Assembly: GCA_949289305.1 (NCBI GenBank)
Contig: CASENB010000024.1
Location: forward strand, 39,136 to 103,135
Length of the DNA: 64,000 nt
From: an uncultured Spirochaetales bacterium
Lineage (GTDB): Bacteria; Spirochaetota; Spirochaetia; Sphaerochaetales; Sphaerochaetaceae
Direction of reading: 5' to 3'
Shown here: positions 61,790 through 64,000 of the stretch, piece after piece
Layout: each line of letters opens with the position of its first letter
How positions within the stretch are numbered: position 1 is the first letter of the stretch
Position numbers and translations under genes: made by a program
Notes under the pieces: model-generated
Told to the model about the DNA's origin: nothing
Database searches by the model: none
What the model saw: only the letters and a program-made list of their open reading frames with translations

Positions 61790-63682
61790 ATGCCAAGATT
61801 TAAAGCAGGAAACACAAGAGCTAAAAATCCGGTTAAAACAGTAAAACGTCTTTTAGCCGAGATCTTCAAGGAACATAAGGCAGTGCTTTTCATAGTGCTT
61901 TGCTGTATATTCCTAACAGCATTTGCAACAAGTTATTACTCCACGTTCATGGAGAGTCTTATCGATGACTATATAACGCCGCTTGTAGGAAATAGCAATC
62001 CTGACTACACGTCGCTTTTTAAGGCGCTTACAACTTTCATGCTGATAATAATATGCTGCCAGGTAATACCATCATTCATACAGCAGAGGATCATGATCAA
62101 AGTCAGCCAAGGAGCTATGCTGAACATGAGAAAGAAGATGTTCAGAAAGCTTGAAAGTCTTCCTATATCATACTTCGACGCTCACCAGCATGGAGAGACG
62201 ATGAGCCGTTTTTCTAACGATACTGATACTCTCAATCAGATGATGAGCCAGGCGCTTGTCCAAGTTATGAGCGCATCAATTACAATTGTATTTTTATTTA
62301 TCACAATGTTGATGAATAACTTGTTTCTATCCTTTGTAGTTGTGCTCTTCATCATCCTGATGTTTAGGGTTACAGGATCTGTAGCCTCAAAGAGCGGACG
62401 TTATTTTGCAGTCCAGCAAAGCGACTTGGCAAATGTAAACGGATTTGTCGAAGAGATGATGAACGGACAGAAGGTTATTAAAGTTTTTACTCACGAAGAA
62501 GAGAGTAAGAAAGACTTCGATCACTTCAACGATGCTCTGAATGAAAGCATGAGCAAGGCTAATACGTATTCAAACGCAATGGGGCCTGTAAGTGCGAATA
62601 TGAGCAATCTTCAGTATGTAGCTCTTGTCCTGATAGGTTCTTTGGTAACAATACTTACTGAGGATTATACGGTAGGAGCTCTTGCCGCTTTCCTAGTACT
62701 TTCTAGAAGCCTCTCAAACTCTGTAAGCCAGATTACTCAGCAAGCGAACAGCGTACTTCTTGCTCTTGCAGGAGCTGAGAGAATATTCGAACTCCTTGAT
62801 GAAAAGAGCGAAGAAGACAATGGCTACGTAACACTTGTTAACGCAAAAGTCGATGAGAATGGAAATATTACTGAAAGTAGTGAAAGGACAGGGCTTTGGG
62901 CATGGAAACATCCTCATACCGATGGAAGCGGGGTAACATACGTACCTCTTGGGGGTGACATTGTTATGGAACACGTTGATTTCGGATATACAAAAGACAA
63001 GACGGTTCTTCATGACATATCTCTATATGCAAAGCCAGGACAAAAGATCGCATTCGTAGGATCTACAGGTGCTGGAAAAACCACGATCACAAACCTCTTG
63101 AATCGTTTCTATGACATACAGGATGGAAAGATCAGATTCGACGGCATCAATATCAACAAGATCAAAAAGGATGATCTCAGACACTCTCTTGGCATGATCT
63201 TGCAAGATACGAACCTCTTTACTGGAACGATTAAGGAAAACATAAGATTCGGACGCCTTGATGCAAGTGACGAGGATGTCGTAAAGGCTGCTAAACTTGC
63301 AAACGCACATGATTTCATAATGCGTCTTCCAAATGGTTATGACACTATGATAACCAATAACGGAGAAGAGCTTTCTCAAGGACAGAGACAGCTCCTTTCG
63401 ATTGCCCGCGCAGCTATTGCAGATCCTCCTGTAATGGTAATGGATGAGGCAACAAGTTCTATCGATACCCATACAGAGGCTCTCGTTCAGGCAGGTATGG
63501 ATAGGATCATGGAAAATAGGACTGTATTTGTTATCGCACATAGGCTTTCAACAGTCAGAAACAGCGATGCGATTATGGTTCTAGACCATGGAAGAATCAT
63601 AGAAAGAGGAGATCATGACGATCTCATAAGACAAAAGGGAACTTACTATAAACTATACACAGGCGCATTTGAGCTTGAGTAA
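61790..63682 (+). CDS. Heterodimeric ABC exporter, subunit 2 (canonical NBD)
   Basis: 630 residues from the ATG at 61790 after AAGGAGG; a longer frame would overlap subunit 1 without an SD. Transmembrane domain about 20-340, with a charged N-terminus. Walker A GSTGAGKTTI, signature LSQGQRQLLSIARA and Walker B VMVMDEATSSIDT with catalytic Glu. A roughly 40-residue insertion between the domains (containing GLWAWKHPHTDGSG) is unusual. The signature is LSQGQ, the form paired with a degenerate partner. Together with subunit 1 it makes one working exporter; a strong terminator follows. Confidence 0.94.
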   Translation: MPRFKAGNTRAKNPVKTVKRLLAEIFKEHKAVLFIVLCCIFLTAFATSYYSTFMESLIDDYITPLVGNSNPDYTSLFKALTTFMLIIICCQVIPSFIQQRIMIKVSQGAMLNMRKKMFRKLESLPISYFDAHQHGETMSRFSNDTDTLNQMMSQALVQVMSASITIVFLFITMLMNNLFLSFVVVLFIILMFRVTGSVASKSGRYFAVQQSDLANVNGFVEEMMNGQKVIKVFTHEEESKKDFDHFNDALNESMSKANTYSNAMGPVSANMSNLQYVALVLIGSLVTILTEDYTVGALAAFLVLSRSLSNSVSQITQQANSVLLALAGAERIFELLDEKSEEDNGYVTLVNAKVDENGNITESSERTGLWAWKHPHTDGSGVTYVPLGGDIVMEHVDFGYTKDKTVLHDISLYAKPGQKIAFVGSTGAGKTTITNLLNRFYDIQDGKIRFDGININKIKKDDLRHSLGMILQDTNLFTGTIKENIRFGRLDASDEDVVKAAKLANAHDFIMRLPNGYDTMITNNGEELSQGQRQLLSIARAAIADPPVMVMDEATSSIDTHTEALVQAGMDRIMENRTVFVIAHRLSTVRNSDAIMVLDHGRIIERGDHDDLIRQKGTYYKLYTGAFELE

Positions 63683-63692
63683 TATGGAATAG

Positions 63693-63730
63693 GGGACTGT
63701 GGAAAGAAGAATTCTGCAGTCCCTTGTTTT
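63693..63730 (+). terminator. Terminator of the ABC exporter operon
   Basis: GGGACTG (63693-63699) pairs with CAGTCCC (63717-63723) around a 17-base loop, followed by TTGTTTT. It lies ten bases after the stop of subunit 2. Confidence 0.75.
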
Positions 63731-63808
63731 GTACTTATAAGTGAAAATCTTCCTTTATATAAATTCCTGCAAATTAAACAAAATGCATCTTTTCCCATAT
63801 AGAATTAT

Positions 63809-64000
63809 ATGGAGAAAACGTTTCATGAAAAGACTAGGGTCTTCATCATTCCTGAGTATCAAGAGGATGTCATCTATCTTGATAATGACGGGATAGTCGA
63901 TGGAGATGTGACGGTTAAAAGGGCTGAGGCCTTTTTAAAGGGAATAAAGGATGAAGTTCCATTAAACAGGAACTCGCTGCGCTACATGGCAGAGAGCAGC
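63809..64000 (+). CDS. Start of an unidentified gene, cut by the window end
   Basis: From ATG 63809 the frame stays open for 64 codons to the window end. The visible N-terminus (MEKTFHEKTRVFIIPEYQED) is charged and has no signal peptide or membrane helix. No family is recognised from this fragment. No SD is visible, but the frame bias (acidic/basic mix, regular codons) looks coding. The operon terminator upstream separates it from the exporter. Confidence 0.55.
   Translation, partial: MEKTFHEKTRVFIIPEYQEDVIYLDNDGIVDGDVTVKRAEAFLKGIKDEVPLNRNSLRYMAESS

Overview
The window looks like part of a low-G+C, diderm, host-associated bacterium, most likely a spirochaete (Treponema/Sphaerochaeta-like). 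This rests on several secreted beta-barrel-type proteins ending in aromatic/hydrophobic residues, a Wzi-like capsule protein, and a short RecA-like ATPase at 45919 of a type I associate with Treponema and Sphaerochaeta. It also rests on very tight gene packing with many 3' overlaps. The assignment is inference and no rRNA is present.

Region 1 (1-7.3 kb) is a surface-polysaccharide locus: an RND-type exporter (cut by the window edge), a Wzx-like flippase, a Wzi-like outer-membrane protein, a Wzy/WaaL-like polymerase or ligase, an IspD/TarI-type cytidylyltransferase and, on the opposite strand, a capsular-polysaccharide glycosyltransferase whose leader carries three T8 tracts.

Region 2 (7.4-15.4 kb) is an accessory, defence-like island. 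It holds an orphan four-helix membrane protein, an AAA-ATPase-like/PD-(D/E)XK protein, an AAA+ ATPase paired with a subtilisin-like (S8) protease split by an apparent -1 frameshift, a decayed second copy of the PD-(D/E)XK gene, and a HigBA/RelE-like toxin-antitoxin pair. A helically phased array of four 21-bp units lies directly upstream of the ATPase/protease operon.

Region 3 (15.6-19.4 kb) is an operon of four exported barrel-like proteins, two of them apparent paralogues. Region 4 (19.4-43 kb) is mostly metabolic and transport: GT4 glycosyltransferase, two MATE pumps, GpsA, alpha-galactosidase (GH36), LDH2-type dehydrogenase, a TnpB remnant, tRNA-Cys, a YolD/Y-family polymerase/S24 repressor module, malic enzyme, a TRIC-AlaX-VTT operon, PurB and beta-galactosidase. 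Region 5 (43-46 kb) holds hpt, a second phosphoribosyltransferase and purA. With lacZ-purB downstream this makes a purine-salvage/AMP-synthesis cluster interrupted by a beta-galactosidase and by a candidate small RNA.

Region 6 (46-64 kb) has AraC/HxlR/MarR regulators, a DUF234-type ATPase, YitT, LOG, a barrel protein with a 21-residue Val/Glu-rich tandem repeat, a DUF2974 lipase-like protein, a DUF2786/SprT-like metalloprotein, an hslO-rlmKL-dppD-dppF-like operon and a MarR-controlled heterodimeric ABC exporter. Start codons were moved from the longest reading frame wherever a Shine-Dalgarno (SD), signal peptide or -10 element decided otherwise. Several genes show a -10 box exactly six bases before the start codon, suggesting leaderless mRNAs.
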